Part shown: positions 12,251 through 13,545 of the stretch, one piece after another
Position numbering within the stretch: position 1 is the first letter of the stretch
Layout: each line of letters starts with the position of its first letter
Assembly: GCA_002369175.1 (NCBI GenBank)
Contig: DFES01000105.1
Span: forward strand, 1 to 13,545
Length of the DNA: 13,545 nt
Direction of reading: 5' to 3'
DNA from: Selenomonadaceae bacterium UBA3796
GTDB lineage: Bacteria; Bacillota; Negativicutes; Selenomonadales; Selenomonadaceae
Translations under genes and position numbers: made by a program
Notes under the pieces: generated by a model
The model's input: the letters and a program-made list of their open reading frames with translations, nothing else
Database searches by the model: none
Told to the model about the DNA's origin: nothing

Positions 12251-13114
12251 ATGGCAGCCAGGATTTTGGAGGGCAAGGTGTATGCCCAGAAATTGAAAGA
12301 GGATGCAGGGAAAAAGGCGGCGGAGCTCAGGGAGAAATACGGTATGGCTCCCGGTCTTGCAGTCATCATCGTGGGGGAGAATCCCGCCTCCCAGGTCTAT
12401 GTGAGGAACAAGCATAAGTCCTGCGAGGAATTGGGCATTTCTTCCGAGGTCATCTCCATGCCGGAGGAATCAACGAAGGAGGAACTCCTTGCCCGCATCG
12501 ATGACCTCAATGGCGATACGAAAATTCACGGCATCCTCGTTCAGCTTCCACTGCCGAAGCAGATTGCGGCCTATGAAGCTGAGATATTGAACCGCATTGC
12601 TCCGGAAAAGGATGTGGACGGCTTTCATCCCGTGAATGTGGGCAGACTTGTGACGGGAGAAGCGGGACTCGTTCCCTGTACTCCTGCGGGCTGCATCCGC
12701 ATGCTGGATATGGCAGGCATTCCTCTGGACGGGAAGCGCGCCGTGGTCATCGGCAGAAGCAATATCGTGGGAAAGCCCATGTTTCACTTGCTGCTGGCGC
12801 GCCATGCAACCGTGACGGTATGCCATTCCCATACGGCGAATCTGGCAGAGATCACGAGGGAGGCGGATATTCTCGTGGCCGCCATCGGAAAACCCAATTT
12901 CGTCACGGCAGACATGGTGAAGCCGGGCGCTGCGGTTATTGACGTGGGCATCAATCGCATCGCTCCCAAGAAACTCATGGGGGATGTGGACTTCGAGCAG
13001 GTGAAGGAAGTGGCGGGGGCCATTACTCCCGTTCCCGGCGGCGTGGGACTTCTCACCGTTGCCATGCTCATGCAGAATGTGGTGAAGGCCATGGAAATGC
13101 AGATGCAGGCATAA
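12251..13114 (+). CDS. folD: Bifunctional methylene-THF dehydrogenase / methenyl-THF cyclohydrolase
   Basis: This 287-residue protein has the typical FolD length. It interconverts 5,10-methylene-, methenyl- and 10-formyl-tetrahydrofolate in the cytoplasm with NADP. Visible motifs are 'ASQVYVRNKHKSCEELGI' near 48-65 with the catalytic YxxxK lysine, 'GILVQLPLP' near 96-104, 'PEKDVDGFHPVNVGRL' near 118-133, 'PCTPAGCIRMLD' near 143-154, the Rossmann stretch 'VVIGRSNIVGKPM' near 165-177, and 'PVPGGVGLLTVAML' near 264-277. The ATG at 12251 (MAARILEGK) is the family start, with AGAGGG at 12239-12244, 6 nt upstream; an in-frame TTG at 12227 would add eight unrelated residues. The next gene, fhs, acts on the 10-formyl-THF it makes or consumes, so the two form a one-carbon pair. 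Confidence 0.97.
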   Translation: MAARILEGKVYAQKLKEDAGKKAAELREKYGMAPGLAVIIVGENPASQVYVRNKHKSCEELGISSEVISMPEESTKEELLARIDDLNGDTKIHGILVQLPLPKQIAAYEAEILNRIAPEKDVDGFHPVNVGRLVTGEAGLVPCTPAGCIRMLDMAGIPLDGKRAVVIGRSNIVGKPMFHLLLARHATVTVCHSHTANLAEITREADILVAAIGKPNFVTADMVKPGAAVIDVGINRIAPKKLMGDVDFEQVKEVAGAITPVPGGVGLLTVAMLMQNVVKAMEMQMQA

Positions 13115-13174
13115 ACGGAGCAAAGCAGAGAAATGGTACATGGAATGAGAGAATCAGCGGGGGGTATCGTGAAA

Positions 13175-13545
13175 ATGAAGACGGATGTGGAAATCGCTCA
13201 GGATGCGAAACTGCAGCATATTCGTGAGATTGCGGCCAAATTGGATATCTCCGAGGACGAGATGGAGTTCTATGGAAAGTACAAGGCGAAGATTTCCCTG
13301 GAGGCATGGGAGAGGCTCCGGGATCGTCCCAATGGAAAGCTCGTTCTGGTGACGGCCATCAATCCCACTCCGGCGGGAGAGGGAAAAACCACCACCAGTG
13401 TGGGACTTGCCGATGCTTTCCACAAACAGGGGAAGAAGGTTGCTGTGGCACTCAGGGAGCCGTCCCTGGGGCCATGCTTTGGCCTCAAGGGAGGCGCCGC
13501 GGGGGGCGGATACGCCCAGGTGGTTCCCATGGAGGACATCAACCT
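13175..13545 (+). CDS. fhs: Formate--tetrahydrofolate ligase, N-terminal fragment
   Basis: This is the first 123 codons of a gene that runs off the right edge; the family is about 550 residues long. It makes 10-formyl-THF from formate, THF and ATP. The opening MKTDVEIAQDAKLQHI is typical of the family. The ATP-binding P-loop follows as 'INPTPAGEGKTTTSVGLADA' near 63-82, then 'REPSLGPCFGLKGGAAGGGYAQV' near 96-118, a signature block of this enzyme. An in-frame GTG at 13169 could add two residues; ATG 13175, 10 nt after the G-run at 13159-13164, is preferred for family agreement. It follows folD by 60 nt with no terminator between, so the two are probably co-transcribed. Confidence 0.96.
   Translation, partial: MKTDVEIAQDAKLQHIREIAAKLDISEDEMEFYGKYKAKISLEAWERLRDRPNGKLVLVTAINPTPAGEGKTTTSVGLADAFHKQGKKVAVALREPSLGPCFGLKGGAAGGGYAQVVPMEDIN

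Overview
This looks like chromosomal core DNA from an anaerobic member of the Negativicutes, most likely the Selenomonas/Mitsuokella/Megamonas side. That placement is an inference from gene content and style. The window combines Firmicutes-type signals (a perfect CIRCE operator, a glmS ribozyme, strong Shine-Dalgarno sites, TatA proteins of Gram-positive type) with an anaerobic quinone and one-carbon gene set (UbiD/UbiA pair, FolD, formate-THF ligase). All genes lie on the + strand. I see no tRNA, rRNA, CRISPR array or intact mobile element.

Layout. (1) 2-157: the C-terminal end of an ABC-3 type metal-ion permease. (2) 203-2342: the groES-groEL operon with a sigma-A promoter, a perfect CIRCE and a terminator. 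(3) 2427-4576: a two-gene unit made of a periplasmic sugar-binding-type lipoprotein and, 11 nt later, a membrane Cache-GGDEF diguanylate cyclase; no transporter permease or ATPase is next to them. (4) 4577-7284: a promoter, a 272-nt leader holding a glmS ribozyme, glmS, and then a small SpeD-fold protein that has lost the pyruvoyl-forming serine; a clear intrinsic terminator closes the unit. (5) 7300-12155: a long-chain polyprenyl diphosphate synthase, two TatA/B-type proteins, TatC, a UbiD-family decarboxylase and a UbiA-family prenyltransferase, which together look like a quinone-assembly plus Tat-export operon. A second promoter, with a perfect inverted repeat over its -35, lies before the second tatA. 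(6) 12156-13545: folD followed by the start of fhs, the one-carbon tetrahydrofolate pair.

How the genes fit together. The polyprenyl diphosphate synthase makes the side chain, the UbiA-like enzyme attaches it to an aromatic acid, and the UbiD-like enzyme decarboxylates the product. This is the logic of late futalosine-type menaquinone synthesis. The Tat translocase between them exports folded, often cofactor-bearing redox enzymes that use the quinone. The glmS ribozyme would destroy the glmS message, and probably the downstream SpeD-like gene with it, when glucosamine-6-phosphate is plentiful.

Most worth a second look: the SpeD-fold pseudoenzyme under glmS-ribozyme control; the orphan binding-lipoprotein/diguanylate cyclase pair; an alternative 9-bp helix, or loop pseudoknot, at the 3' side of the ribozyme; and a shared TAAGGAAC(Y)GTTC motif that includes the stop codons of two unrelated genes.
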